From Kordiimonas sp. SCSIO 12603 (GTDB lineage: Bacteria > Pseudomonadota > Alphaproteobacteria > Sphingomonadales > Kordiimonadaceae), in assembly GCF_024398035.1 (NCBI RefSeq), contig NZ_CP073748.1:1525520-1589519 (forward strand): a DNA stretch of 64,000 bases, given 5' to 3'. The notes under the pieces were generated by a model. It was not told where the DNA came from, ran no database searches, and was given only the letters and a program-made list of their open reading frames with translations. A program made the position numbers and the translations under genes. Position 1 is the first letter of the stretch. Each line of letters opens with the position of its first letter. Shown piece by piece: positions 43,138 through 52,844 of this stretch.

Positions 43138-44643
43138 ATGTACGAGTGTCATCATTATATGGCTGGCGAGAAGGTGGAAGGCACCTCTGGTCGTTTTGGC
43201 CCTATCTTTAATCCGTCCACTGGTGAGCAGATTGGTAAAGTTGCTCTTGCTTCAAAAGCGGAAGTAGAAAAAGCAATTGAAACAGCCGAGAAGGCATTCC
43301 CGATGTGGTCTGCAACTTCTGTTGTGAAGCGTGCTCGCGTTATCCAGAACCTTGTGCATGTTCTTTATAAGCGCAAGGATGAGCTTGCTGAGGCGCTATC
43401 GCGTGAGCACGGTAAAGTATTCTCAGACGCACAAGGTGATGTGCAGCGCGGCCTTGAGGTTGCTGAATTTGCACAGGGTATCCCGCACCTGATTAAAGGT
43501 GAGTTCAACGATAACGTATCAACGGGTATTGATATGTATTCTATGCGCAAGCCGCTTGGTGTTGTTGCTGGTATCACGCCGTTTAACTTCCCTGCAATGA
43601 TCCCACTATGGATGAGCTGTATGGCAATTGCATGTGGTAATACATACGTACTGAAGCCATCTGAAAAAGACCCAACCGTTCCAATGCTGATTGCTGATTG
43701 CTGGAAAGAAGCTGGCCTTCCAGACGGCGTATTTAACGTTGTGAACGGTGATAAAGAAGCAGTGGATACTGTGTGTACAGATCCGCGCGTGAAAGCTGTT
43801 TCCTTCGTTGGTTCAACACCAATTGCACAGTATGTTTACGCAACATCAACAGCAAACGGCAAACGTTGCCAGGCTATGGGCGGCGCTAAAAACCATATGG
43901 TTATCATGCCTGACGCTGACCTTGATCAGGTTGCTGATGCCCTTATTGGTGCAGCATATGGTTCAGCCGGCGAGCGCTGCATGGCGATCTCTGTAGCTGT
44001 ATGTGTGGGCGATGAAGTTGCTGACAAGCTTGTGAAGATGCTGAAGCCACGTGTTGAAGCGCTAAAAATCGGTCACTCAATGGATGCTGAAGCAGAAATG
44101 GGCCCGCTCGTAACAGCTGAGCATATGGCGAAAGTTAAAGGCTATCTTGATCTTGCTGAACAAGAAGGCGCAACTGTTGTGGTTGATGGCCGTGATTTCA
44201 AAAATGATCAGGAAGGCTATGAGAACGGTTACTACCTTGGTGGTTCCCTGTTCGATAATGTAGCTCCTGAAATGCGCACCTACAAAGAAGAGATTTTTGG
44301 CCCAACGCTTCAGATCATGCGTGCGAAATCTTTTGATGAAGCCGCTGAACTACCAACAATCCACGAGTTTGGTAACGGTACAACTATCTTCACCCGTGAC
44401 GGTGATACAGCACGTGAATATGTAAACCGCGTTGAAGTTGGTATGGTTGGCGTGAATGTGCCGATCCCTGTGCCGCTTGCGTTCCACACATTTGGTGGTT
44501 GGAAAAACTCTGCCTTTGGTGACATCAACCAGCACGGCATGGAAGGCGTACGTTTCTATACAAAAACAAAAACAGTAACGTCACGCTGGCCAACTGGCAT
44601 TCGTTCGGGTGCAGAGTTTGTAATTCCGACACTTAATAGCTAA
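43138..44643 (+). CDS. mmsA: CoA-acylating methylmalonate-semialdehyde dehydrogenase
   Basis: MmsA oxidises methylmalonate semialdehyde to propionyl-CoA in valine (and thymine) catabolism. The 501-aa protein has family features: ITPFNFPAMIPLWM, GNTYVLKPSEKDP, VSFVGSTPIAQYVY, MGGAKNHMVIMPDAD and SAGERCMA, with C281 as the catalytic cysteine. The C-terminal MVGVNVPIPVPLAFHTFGGWK is diagnostic of MmsA among aldehyde dehydrogenases. GAGG lies a few bases before ATG 43138. The mmsB, acyl-CoA dehydrogenase and hydrolase genes follow 5-9 kb downstream, after two peptidase genes. Confidence 0.96.
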   Translation: MYECHHYMAGEKVEGTSGRFGPIFNPSTGEQIGKVALASKAEVEKAIETAEKAFPMWSATSVVKRARVIQNLVHVLYKRKDELAEALSREHGKVFSDAQGDVQRGLEVAEFAQGIPHLIKGEFNDNVSTGIDMYSMRKPLGVVAGITPFNFPAMIPLWMSCMAIACGNTYVLKPSEKDPTVPMLIADCWKEAGLPDGVFNVVNGDKEAVDTVCTDPRVKAVSFVGSTPIAQYVYATSTANGKRCQAMGGAKNHMVIMPDADLDQVADALIGAAYGSAGERCMAISVAVCVGDEVADKLVKMLKPRVEALKIGHSMDAEAEMGPLVTAEHMAKVKGYLDLAEQEGATVVVDGRDFKNDQEGYENGYYLGGSLFDNVAPEMRTYKEEIFGPTLQIMRAKSFDEAAELPTIHEFGNGTTIFTRDGDTAREYVNRVEVGMVGVNVPIPVPLAFHTFGGWKNSAFGDINQHGMEGVRFYTKTKTVTSRWPTGIRSGAEFVIPTLNS

Positions 44644-44652
44644 ATTGTATTT

Positions 44653-44722
44653 TACCCGGTGGTGGTGGCTGCCGGGTATTTAATTTAGTGCACAGAAAAA
44701 CTGTAAGCTTTTTCTGTTTTTC
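44653..44722 (+). terminator. Two consecutive hairpins after mmsA
   Basis: TACCCGG (44653-44659) pairs with CCGGGTA (44672-44678), followed by TTTAATTT. Then CAGAAAAA (44693-44700) pairs with TTTTTCTG (44709-44716), followed by TTTTTC. The double structure separates mmsA from the M16 peptidase gene. Confidence 0.7.
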
Positions 44723-44781
44723 TAGACTAGGTAATGGGGGAATATATCCCCCTTATCACCATTAGCGGGGAGACAAGTCTA

Positions 44782-47586
44782 ATGAAACTTAAAACCATTT
44801 TAATGGGCGCTGTTGCGCTTTCTGCGCTTGCGGCATGCCAGCCAGAAGCATCAAATACTACAGCGACTGCGGCCGAAGCTGTAGCAGAAACACGTACAGC
44901 TGGCCTCGATACTGAATTCCATCTTGGTTATGAAAAATTCACACTGGATAACGGCCTGCGCGTGATTGTGCATGAAGACCGCAAAGCGCCGATCGTATCC
45001 GTTGGTGTATGGTTCCATGTGGGTTCCAAAGATGAGCCAACAGGCAAAACTGGTTTTGCGCACCTGTTTGAACACCTGATGTTCAACGGTTCCGAAAACT
45101 ATGATGATGAATTCTTTAAGCCATTTGAAGCTGTTGGTGCGACAGCTATGAACGGTACAACATGGTTTGACCGCACAAACTATTTTGAAAATGTACCAAC
45201 GCCAGCGCTTGAAATGGCGCTGTGGATGGAAAGTGACCGTATGGGCCACCTGCTTGGCGCGGTAACGCAAGACAAGCTGGATGAGCAAATCGGTGTGGTG
45301 CAAAACGAAAAACGCCAAGGCGATAATAACCCATACGGCCAGTATGAATACCGCCAGCTTGAGGGCCTTTTCCCTCCTGGTCACCCATACCGTCATTCCA
45401 CAATCGGTTCTCTTGAAGATCTTTCAAATGCATCTCTTGACGATGTGAAGAACTGGTTCAAAGAATATTACGGTGCAGCGAACACTGTAATTGTTCTTGC
45501 TGGTGATATTGATGTGGCAACAGCTAAGCCACTGATGGAAAAATACTTTGGTGATATCGCGGCGGGCCCAGCGCTTAAGCAGCATAAAGCATGGATTCCA
45601 ACGCGCGCAAATAACACCATTGAAGAAATGGTTGATCCAACAGCGCCGCAAACACGCATCGCGCGTAGCTGGGCTGTTGCAACACGGAATGATAAAGACG
45701 CCTACATGCTGAACCTTGCTTCAGAAATTCTGGGCGGCGGCAAAAACTCACGTCTTTATCAGGCACTGATTTATAACAACCAACTGGCAACAAGCGTGAA
45801 TGTGGGCATTAACCCACTTGAGCTTGCTTCTATGTTTGAAATCACCGTTGACCTTAAGCCAGACGCAGATGAGAAAAAAGTGGAAGAGCTGATCAACGCT
45901 GAACTTGAAAAGTTCTTCGCTGAAGGCCCAACGGATGATGAGTTGAAGCGCGCGAAGACAAGCATTCTTGCTAACCGTATCCGCGGTCTTGAGCAAATTG
46001 GTGGTTTTGGCGGTAAAGGTACGGCGCTTGCGCAGGCTGAGCTTTATTCTGGTGATGCTGGTTTCTATGTGAAAACGCTGAACTGGATGAACATGGCGAC
46101 AAAAGCGGAAGTTAAAAATGCTGCTGATCGCTGGCTGGGTGAAGGTTATTACCAAATCACAATGCGCCCACAGCCGAAATATACAACAACCGCTTCAACA
46201 GTTGACCGTTCGACTGGCCTACCAGATGTTGGTTCACTGCCTGATCTAACATTCCCTGAAATTCAGGAAGCAACGCTTTCAAACGGTATGAAGGTTGTCG
46301 TTGCAAACCGCCCAACAGTACCGGTTGTAACAATGGCAATGCAGTTTGATGCAGGTTATGCAGCTGATGCTGGCCGTCCACTAGGTACATCAAGCTTTGC
46401 GCTTTCCATGATGGATGAAGGCACAGCAACACGCTCTTCGCTTGAAATTTCCGCGGAAGCAGAAAGCCTCGGTGCAAACATTGGTACTGGTTCAAACCTT
46501 GATATGAGCACAGTGAGTGTTTCTGCGCTTAAAGCGAACCTCGGTGAAACACTGGCGCTTGCTGCGGATATCGTTCGTAATCCTGCCTTTGATCAAGGCG
46601 AGATTGACCGCCTTAAGCCGCGCTGGATTGCGGGTATTGGTCAGGAAAAAGCAAACCCTGTTCAGCTTGCACTGCGCACACTGCCAGCAATGCTTTATGG
46701 TGATGGCCACGCATACAGTGTTCCTTACACAGGTTCTGGTACTGAAGATTCCATCGGTGGTATGACACGTGATGATCTGGTGAAATTCCACACTGATTGG
46801 ATCCGCCCAGATAACGCAACAATCTTTATGGTTGGTGATATCACACTGGATGAAGCAACAGCAGAACTTGAGAAAACGTTCGGCGATTGGGCTGCCCCAG
46901 CATCAGCTGTTCCAACAAAGAACATTGGTGAAGCCGCTTTGCCTGAAAATGCGCGTGTTATCATCATGGATAAGCCGGGCTCACCGCAGTCTCTTATCCT
47001 TGCGGGCCACTTGTTCCCTGCAACTGGTGATGAAAACAACATGAGCCAGCAGATGGCGACTGATATCCTTGGTGGTGAGTTCACATCCCGTGTGAACATG
47101 AACCTCCGTGAAGATAAAGGTTGGGCATACGGCGCTTATACCTTCACAACAGATGCTCGTGGCCAGCGTATGATGCTGGTTTACGCTCCGGTTCAAACGG
47201 ATAAAACCAAAGAATCTATCGCTGAGCTTATGAAAGAGTTCGACGGTTACCTTGGTGATAACCCAGCAACCCAAGCAGAGCTTTCTCGTTTGATCGTAAA
47301 GAACACAAGCCAGATGCCAGGCCAGTACGAAACGGCTGGTGCGGTTCTTGGTAGTCTGCTTTCAAATGATCGTTTTGGTCGCGGTAATGATTATGTGCCA
47401 AGCCTGAAGGGTAAATATGAAGCACTGAATATCGATGCTATTAAAACGCAAGCTCAGGCAACAATGAAGCCGGGCCAGCTTACATGGTTGATTGTTGGTG
47501 ATCGTGCAAACATCGAAGCAGGCATTAAAGAGCTTGGTATCGGTAATGTTGAAGTTTGGGACGCAAACGGCAACAAAATCGATTAA
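44782..47586 (+). CDS. M16-family zinc metallopeptidase, lipoprotein
   Basis: The 934-aa product from ATG 44782 (GGGGAGA upstream) has a lipoprotein signal with lipobox LAAC, so it is anchored in the envelope. Two M16 (insulinase-like) halves follow. The N-terminal catalytic half has the inverted zinc motif HLFEH (H94, E97, H98) and a distant E176 in VQNEKRQ, and the C-terminal half (from about 500) lacks HxxEH, as usual. The R/Y-rich pair (NLREDKGWAYGAY) near the end is also typical. Such fused M16 proteins degrade peptides in the periplasm. A strong terminator follows. Confidence 0.92.
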   Translation: MKLKTILMGAVALSALAACQPEASNTTATAAEAVAETRTAGLDTEFHLGYEKFTLDNGLRVIVHEDRKAPIVSVGVWFHVGSKDEPTGKTGFAHLFEHLMFNGSENYDDEFFKPFEAVGATAMNGTTWFDRTNYFENVPTPALEMALWMESDRMGHLLGAVTQDKLDEQIGVVQNEKRQGDNNPYGQYEYRQLEGLFPPGHPYRHSTIGSLEDLSNASLDDVKNWFKEYYGAANTVIVLAGDIDVATAKPLMEKYFGDIAAGPALKQHKAWIPTRANNTIEEMVDPTAPQTRIARSWAVATRNDKDAYMLNLASEILGGGKNSRLYQALIYNNQLATSVNVGINPLELASMFEITVDLKPDADEKKVEELINAELEKFFAEGPTDDELKRAKTSILANRIRGLEQIGGFGGKGTALAQAELYSGDAGFYVKTLNWMNMATKAEVKNAADRWLGEGYYQITMRPQPKYTTTASTVDRSTGLPDVGSLPDLTFPEIQEATLSNGMKVVVANRPTVPVVTMAMQFDAGYAADAGRPLGTSSFALSMMDEGTATRSSLEISAEAESLGANIGTGSNLDMSTVSVSALKANLGETLALAADIVRNPAFDQGEIDRLKPRWIAGIGQEKANPVQLALRTLPAMLYGDGHAYSVPYTGSGTEDSIGGMTRDDLVKFHTDWIRPDNATIFMVGDITLDEATAELEKTFGDWAAPASAVPTKNIGEAALPENARVIIMDKPGSPQSLILAGHLFPATGDENNMSQQMATDILGGEFTSRVNMNLREDKGWAYGAYTFTTDARGQRMMLVYAPVQTDKTKESIAELMKEFDGYLGDNPATQAELSRLIVKNTSQMPGQYETAGAVLGSLLSNDRFGRGNDYVPSLKGKYEALNIDAIKTQAQATMKPGQLTWLIVGDRANIEAGIKELGIGNVEVWDANGNKID

Positions 47587-47606
47587 TCGATAATGCATAA
47601 AGAATT

Positions 47607-47631
47607 AAGCGGTGCTTCGGCGCCGCTTTTC
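47607..47631 (+). terminator. UUCG-tetraloop terminator after the M16 gene
   Basis: AAGCGGTGC (47607-47615) and GCGCCGCTT (47620-47628) pair with one G-T wobble around a TTCG tetraloop, followed by TTCTT. This is a classical strong terminator form. Confidence 0.85.
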
Positions 47632-47678
47632 TTAGTTGGGAGTTTGGGGATTATAGAGTTCGATCGGGGAGACATGAG

Positions 47679-49598
47679 ATGAAACATTTTTTGAAAGTGC
47701 TGAGCGTATCGCTATTGGCATCAACCGCGCTAGCGGATGATCACACCAATTGGCCGTATCCTGAAGATACACCGAAGGTATCACCTGTGGATGTTGGCTT
47801 GGCAGGTCAGATGCCTGCCGATATTACGCGTTTTCTTATGGTGCGCGGTGCGGGCGGCACAGCCCTTTCAAAAGATGGTAAATCTCTTGCTTTCACATCA
47901 AACGTAACTGGCTCTCCGCAGCTGTGGATTATGGATGCAGCAGGCGGCCAGCCAAAGCAGCTTACCTACGGTAACGGAGTTACCTTCTTTCGTTGGCATC
48001 CTGATGGTGAACACCTGATTTACGGTGCGGATAACAACGGTGATGAGCGCGAAGCTTATTACATGATGAAACGGGATGGCCTTTCAGAGCGCCAGTTAAT
48101 GCCGTTCTCTGATGCTTTCCGCCGTTTCGGTAGCTTCTCTTCTGATGGCAGTAAATTCTCGTTTGCATCCACTGAACGTAATGGCCGTGATTTCGATATT
48201 TACGAAGCTGATACAGCAACAGGTGAAAGCCGCCTGTTGTTCCAGGCTGAATTTGGGTATTTCCCCGCAAGCTATCAGCCAAATGGTGACCATTTGATTA
48301 TCACCCAAACGGTGGGTGAGGATGCAAACAATGTATTCCTGTTGAATACAAAAACCAAAGAACTGAAAACGCTGTTTAAACCAGAGATTTCTTCAGCTTA
48401 TCAGGGGTTTGCATGGGCTGCGGATGGCTCCCATTTCTATTATTCAACCAATCAGGACCGCGAATATACAGCGCTCGCGAAATATGATCTGGCAAGCGGC
48501 GAGGTTACCACCCTGTATGAAGGTGATCATGACGTTGAAGCCGTGCGCCTGAACGGCGATAAAACATATCTTTCATGGCAAACTAACCATGGTGGGTATA
48601 GCAAGCTTCATGTGATGAACGTGAAGACAGGCAAGATGGTGAAAACCGCTGAACTACCAGACGGTGTGTACAGCACATCATGGAGCGAAGGTTCAAAACT
48701 TTCCGTTCGTATCTCTGCCTTTGACCGCCCGGGTGATGTGTTTGTATGGGATGTGAAATCAGGTGATGTAGAACAGGTTTATGCTTCTAATCTAGCGGGC
48801 CTTAATGCGGCAACGATGGTGAAGCCAGAGTCTATCACTTTTAAGGCGCGTGACGGCGTTACGGTTCAGGGCCTTCTCTATCTGCCGAAGGGTGTGAAGA
48901 AGCCTGCTGTTGTAGTGGATGTACACGGCGGGCCAACCGCACAGGCGCGCCCTGTATGGCTGGGCAGAACCCAGTATTTGGTCGGCAAAGGCATCGCTGT
49001 CCTTGATATCAATGTCCGCGGCTCCACAGGCTTTGGTAAAACATACGCTCGCCTCGATAATATGGAAAAGCGCCGTGATAGCGTGCGCGATCTTGCTGAT
49101 GCCATCGCATGGATGAAAGAAGATGGCCGTGTGGACGGTGACCGTGCTGCCGTTATGGGCGGTTCTTATGGCGGTTATATGGTGAATGCCGTTATGGGCC
49201 TTTACCCTGAAGCCTTCAAAGCTGGCGCTTCTTTTGTTGGTGTATCCAACTGGGTACGCGCACTTGAAGAAGCTTCGCCGGGCCTTAAGGCGAGCGACCT
49301 TATTGAATACGGCGATATCCGTGAAGAAAAATGGCAGAAGTTTTATGCCGAGAATTCGCCGATTAATAACGCGCACCGCATCAAGGCACCGATGTTCTTC
49401 GAGCACGGCGTGAACGATCCGCGTGATCCGGTTACAGAATCTGACCGCATGGTAAAAGTTATTAGAGATAATGGTTTTGAAGTGGAGTATCTGCGCTTCC
49501 CTGATGAAGGGCATTCAGTCCGCAAAATGAAAAACCGCATAACATATGGCCGCAGGCTTGCTGCTTTCCTTGAGAAGCATCTGGCTGCGGAAAAGTAA
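47679..49598 (+). CDS. S9-family prolyl oligopeptidase-like serine peptidase, exported
   Basis: The 639-aa product has a signal peptide (SVSLLASTALA). Residues about 50-370 form a TolB/DPP-type beta-propeller with repeated S.DG..L.F and HPDG..L motifs. Residues ~380-635 are an alpha/beta hydrolase with GGSYGGYM (S496), VNDPRDP (D580) and DEGHS (H612) as the triad. Such enzymes cleave short peptides, often after proline. It starts 92 bases after the M16 gene and is followed 28 bases later by the acyl-CoA dehydrogenase gene on the same strand. Confidence 0.92.
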   Translation: MKHFLKVLSVSLLASTALADDHTNWPYPEDTPKVSPVDVGLAGQMPADITRFLMVRGAGGTALSKDGKSLAFTSNVTGSPQLWIMDAAGGQPKQLTYGNGVTFFRWHPDGEHLIYGADNNGDEREAYYMMKRDGLSERQLMPFSDAFRRFGSFSSDGSKFSFASTERNGRDFDIYEADTATGESRLLFQAEFGYFPASYQPNGDHLIITQTVGEDANNVFLLNTKTKELKTLFKPEISSAYQGFAWAADGSHFYYSTNQDREYTALAKYDLASGEVTTLYEGDHDVEAVRLNGDKTYLSWQTNHGGYSKLHVMNVKTGKMVKTAELPDGVYSTSWSEGSKLSVRISAFDRPGDVFVWDVKSGDVEQVYASNLAGLNAATMVKPESITFKARDGVTVQGLLYLPKGVKKPAVVVDVHGGPTAQARPVWLGRTQYLVGKGIAVLDINVRGSTGFGKTYARLDNMEKRRDSVRDLADAIAWMKEDGRVDGDRAAVMGGSYGGYMVNAVMGLYPEAFKAGASFVGVSNWVRALEEASPGLKASDLIEYGDIREEKWQKFYAENSPINNAHRIKAPMFFEHGVNDPRDPVTESDRMVKVIRDNGFEVEYLRFPDEGHSVRKMKNRITYGRRLAAFLEKHLAAEK

Positions 49599-49626
49599 GA
49601 AGTAAAAGTACTGAAGGGACACTAGA

Positions 49627-50766
49627 GTGGATTTTTCACTTAACGAAGATCAGCGTGCTATCCAGGAAATGGCGCGCAGCTTCACCGCTGACATGATCAC
49701 CCCAAATGCGCATATTTGGGACGAAGAAAAAATCTGGCCACGCGATGTAGCGAAAGCTGCAGGCGAGCTGGGTTTTGGCAGTATCTATATTAGTGAAGAA
49801 GCAGGCGGGTGCGCGCTAAGCCGCGTTGAATCTGTGCTGATTTTTGAACAGCTTTCACAAGGGTGCCCTTCAACTGCCGCGATGATTTCTATCCATAACA
49901 TGGCTACATGGATGATTGATGAGTTCGGTACAGAAGACCAACGTGACCGTTTCCTCGGTGATCTAACCACACTTAACAAGCTAGCAAGTTACTGTCTTAC
50001 AGAGCCGGGTGCTGGTTCTGATGCTGCAGCCCTTAAAACCAAGGCTGTTAAAGACGGTGACGAATATGTGCTGAATGGGGCCAAGGCCTTTATCTCAGGC
50101 GGCGGCGAAAGCGATGTTTATGTAGTGATGGCTCGCACATCTGACGATGGCGCAAAAGGCATCAGTTGCTTTGTTGTTGAAAAAGATACTCCGGGCTTAT
50201 CCTTTGGTGCGCAGGAAAAGAAACTTGGATGGCACAGTCAGCCAACCGCTGCTGTTATGTTTGATGATTGCCGCATTCCAGCAAGCAATCTTGTGGGTGC
50301 TGAAGGGCAGGGCTTTAAAATCGCTATGATGGGTCTTGATGGTGGTCGCCTTAATATCGGCGCTTGTTCCATTGGTGGTGCCCAGCGTGCACTTGATGAA
50401 GCTGTAGCTTACACAAAAGACCGTAAGCAGTTCGGCCGCTCAATCGCTGATTTTCAAGCAACTCAGTTCAAACTTGCTGATATGGCAACAGAGCTTGAGG
50501 CTGCACGTCTCCTGCTTTACGCAGCAGCACAGAAGGTTTCAAATAAGGCGCCAGATGCTGCATCAGCTGCTGCGATGGCAAAACGTTTTGCCACTGACAC
50601 AGGCTTTGATGTGGTGAATAACGCACTGCAGCTTCACGGTGGTTATGGCTACCTGCAGGATTACCCGATCGAACGCATCCTGCGCGATCTTCGTGTGCAC
50701 CAAATTCTTGAAGGTACAAACGAGATTATGCGCGTTGTTATCAGCCGGACGCTGTTGAAGGATTAA
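49627..50766 (+). CDS. Isobutyryl-CoA dehydrogenase-like acyl-CoA dehydrogenase
   Basis: The 379-aa flavoprotein has the family blocks: SYCLTEPGAGSDAAALKTKA, the GGGES.VYVVMART region, RKQFGRSI, LHGGYGY and the C-terminal RDLRVHQILEGTNEIMR. The pattern and the gene's neighbours (HIBYL-CoA hydrolase and MmsB) identify it as the ACAD8-like enzyme that oxidises isobutyryl-CoA to methacrylyl-CoA in valine breakdown. GTG 49627 is the start, with GAAGGGA upstream. The lipoprotein gene begins 6 bases after its stop, so the operon is tight. Confidence 0.9.
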   Translation: MDFSLNEDQRAIQEMARSFTADMITPNAHIWDEEKIWPRDVAKAAGELGFGSIYISEEAGGCALSRVESVLIFEQLSQGCPSTAAMISIHNMATWMIDEFGTEDQRDRFLGDLTTLNKLASYCLTEPGAGSDAAALKTKAVKDGDEYVLNGAKAFISGGGESDVYVVMARTSDDGAKGISCFVVEKDTPGLSFGAQEKKLGWHSQPTAAVMFDDCRIPASNLVGAEGQGFKIAMMGLDGGRLNIGACSIGGAQRALDEAVAYTKDRKQFGRSIADFQATQFKLADMATELEAARLLLYAAAQKVSNKAPDAASAAAMAKRFATDTGFDVVNNALQLHGGYGYLQDYPIERILRDLRVHQILEGTNEIMRVVISRTLLKD

Positions 50767-50772
50767 AACCTG

Positions 50773-51765
50773 ATGCGCGCTCTTCTTTGCTTAGGTGTGT
50801 TACTGTTTGCTGGCTGTGATGATCCGCAGCCAACAAAGTCACGTGCCGAGGCGAAGGCAGAAAATCAGGATATGGTTTGGTTGAAGGATAGGCTTGAGAA
50901 TAGCCCTCAATTCTTTGAGATAGATCGGCCAAAAGCCTGGAAATTTGTCAAAGAGCATAAAGATGACTTCCCAGAAACCAGCATAATCTCTACCTATCAG
51001 GATAGTGATACCTTTCTGGAAGTTTACCCGGTTTGGGTGGCCGATTTTAATGCGGATGGGAAAGATGATTTTCTTTTCGAACACACGGGCGGCACGGCGT
51101 CTTGTGTAAGTGTTGAGGTATTAGTTTCTAGCCAGGATGGCTATAAGTTCCATACCGACAAAGCGTTCTTTAATGAAGCAGATGTTGGTAGTTGTTCTGG
51201 TATGGGGCAAATCACTGGTGTGCGCCCAATTTCAGAGGCTGGTGACAATCGCTGGATATCCTATAGTTTCAATAAGCAAGGCGGCCATTTTACCTCTTTG
51301 GCGTTTTTGCCTTCCGGGGGGGTAGAGAAACTGGAAGTGAGCAAGTTTAACTTCGGTTTGCTGGGGTATGTGCAAGCCTCCCCAAATGTACCACCGTGTG
51401 AAACGGAATTGTGCCAGAAAGCACTGGAATTATCTCAGCCAGCACTTCAAGGCAGATTTGATGGTGTCCCTTTGGGGATTAGCGAAACTGAGCAAACAAA
51501 ATATTTTACTGCCGTTTATGAGGAAGCCGGTAAAGCGGGGGAAAACCCTGCGCACCCATACGGTACCTTCGCAGGCGAGGATGTTCAGCTCATCAGCTTC
51601 AGTCATGACCAGAAAGATTACATTATAAAAATAGCAGATGGGGCACTGGGGTGGCGCCGATGGTGCTGCGGTGTTTCAATTTATGAAGCAACCGCAGATG
51701 GCTTCGAGCCTGCTGCCCATATGTTCGTAACCCCAAGAACCAGATTTCAGCTTGTAAAGGATTAA
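50773..51765 (+). CDS. Predicted lipoprotein inserted in the valine operon
   Basis: The 330-aa product has a lipoprotein signal peptide with lipobox FAGC (C15), followed by a charged linker. The region WVADFNADGKDDFLFEHTGG looks like an FG-GAP/VCBS calcium-binding loop (DxNxDGxDD), within a beta-rich fold. CETELC and WRRWCCG cysteines may form disulfides. I do not know the family. It sits 6 bases after the acyl-CoA dehydrogenase and 2 bases before the hydrolase, both cytoplasmic catabolic enzymes. Its presence there is unexpected and it may be functionally unrelated. Confidence 0.72.
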   Translation: MRALLCLGVLLFAGCDDPQPTKSRAEAKAENQDMVWLKDRLENSPQFFEIDRPKAWKFVKEHKDDFPETSIISTYQDSDTFLEVYPVWVADFNADGKDDFLFEHTGGTASCVSVEVLVSSQDGYKFHTDKAFFNEADVGSCSGMGQITGVRPISEAGDNRWISYSFNKQGGHFTSLAFLPSGGVEKLEVSKFNFGLLGYVQASPNVPPCETELCQKALELSQPALQGRFDGVPLGISETEQTKYFTAVYEEAGKAGENPAHPYGTFAGEDVQLISFSHDQKDYIIKIADGALGWRRWCCGVSIYEATADGFEPAAHMFVTPRTRFQLVKD

Positions 51766-51767
51766 CT

Positions 51768-52829
51768 ATGAGTGATGCGCAAGACGCAGAAGTATTATTT
51801 GAAACCCGCGGCAATATCGGCCTGATAACGCTTAACCGCCCGAAAGCACTGAATAGCTTAACTGCGGGCATGGCAACGCTTATTAAGGCGCAGCTTGCTG
51901 ATTGGGCTACAAAGCCCTCTGTTCACGCGGTTGTTGTTGTGGGTGCTGGCGAGAAAGCATTCTGTGCTGGTGGTGATGTTGTGAAGGTTTGCAAATCCTA
52001 TCAGGCTGGCACTGAAGAATGGCGTGAATTCTTCCATGAAGAATATCTGATGAATGTAGCCATTGATGAATTCCCGAAACCATATATCAGTTTTGTTGAT
52101 GGTATCACGATGGGCGGTGGTGTTGGCGTTTCTATTCCTGGGGATTTCTGGGTAGCATCTGAGAAAACACTATTTGCCATGCCTGAAACAGGCCTTGGCT
52201 TGTTCCCTGATGTTGGTGGTGGATGGTTCCTGCCGCGCCTTCCGGGTGAAACTGGGATGTTCCTTGCGCTAACGGGCGCGCGCCTTAAGGCGGCTGATCT
52301 ATATGCGCTTGGTATTGCAAGCCATGTGGTGGCAAGCGATAAGGTTGATAGGGCAATTGAAGCGCTCGCAGCAGCAGAGATTAAAGATAATGATGATGCG
52401 GCGGAAGTGCTTGCGAAATTCCATGCTGACCCAGAGCCAGCACCGCTCTCACCACACTTTGATGATATCGATGAGCATTTCGATGGTGCATCCGTTGAAA
52501 CCATCATGGAAAGCCTCAAGGCTGATGAAGGTGAATGGGCGCAGAAGCAGTTTAAAATTCTGTCCAGTAAATCACCAACCAGTATGAAGGTAACATACGA
52601 GCAGCTTAAACGCGGGCAGGGTATGGAAACTTTCCGCGAGAACATGAAAATGGAATACCGGATTGTGTGTAACACGATGAAGGGGAATGATTTCTTCGAA
52701 GGTGTTCGTGCGATCTTGCTTGATAAAGATAACGCGCCAGTGTGGCAGCCAGCGAGCCTCGCTGATGTAAGCGAAGCTGCCGTGGAAGCACACTTTGAAA
52801 GCCTCGGCGACAAAGAAATAGAACTATAA
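51768..52829 (+). CDS. 3-hydroxyisobutyryl-CoA hydrolase
   Basis: The 353-aa crotonase-fold protein has the hallmarks of HIBYL-CoA hydrolases rather than plain enoyl-CoA hydratases. AFCAGGDVVKV (65-75) and DGITMGGGVGVSIPG (111-125) form the oxyanion hole. MPETGLGLFPDVGGGW (138-153) supplies E140 and D148, and the length exceeds 340. It releases 3-hydroxyisobutyrate from its CoA ester in valine catabolism. It starts 2 bases after the lipoprotein gene and 15 bases before mmsB, so it is in the operon. Confidence 0.93.
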   Translation: MSDAQDAEVLFETRGNIGLITLNRPKALNSLTAGMATLIKAQLADWATKPSVHAVVVVGAGEKAFCAGGDVVKVCKSYQAGTEEWREFFHEEYLMNVAIDEFPKPYISFVDGITMGGGVGVSIPGDFWVASEKTLFAMPETGLGLFPDVGGGWFLPRLPGETGMFLALTGARLKAADLYALGIASHVVASDKVDRAIEALAAAEIKDNDDAAEVLAKFHADPEPAPLSPHFDDIDEHFDGASVETIMESLKADEGEWAQKQFKILSSKSPTSMKVTYEQLKRGQGMETFRENMKMEYRIVCNTMKGNDFFEGVRAILLDKDNAPVWQPASLADVSEAAVEAHFESLGDKEIEL

Positions 52830-52844
52830 AAGGGATTTGGGATT

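Noticed and set aside
48792-49514. Long minus-strand open frame opposite the S9 peptidase gene
   Set aside because: It is opposite the conserved catalytic domain of the S9 peptidase and has no features of its own.
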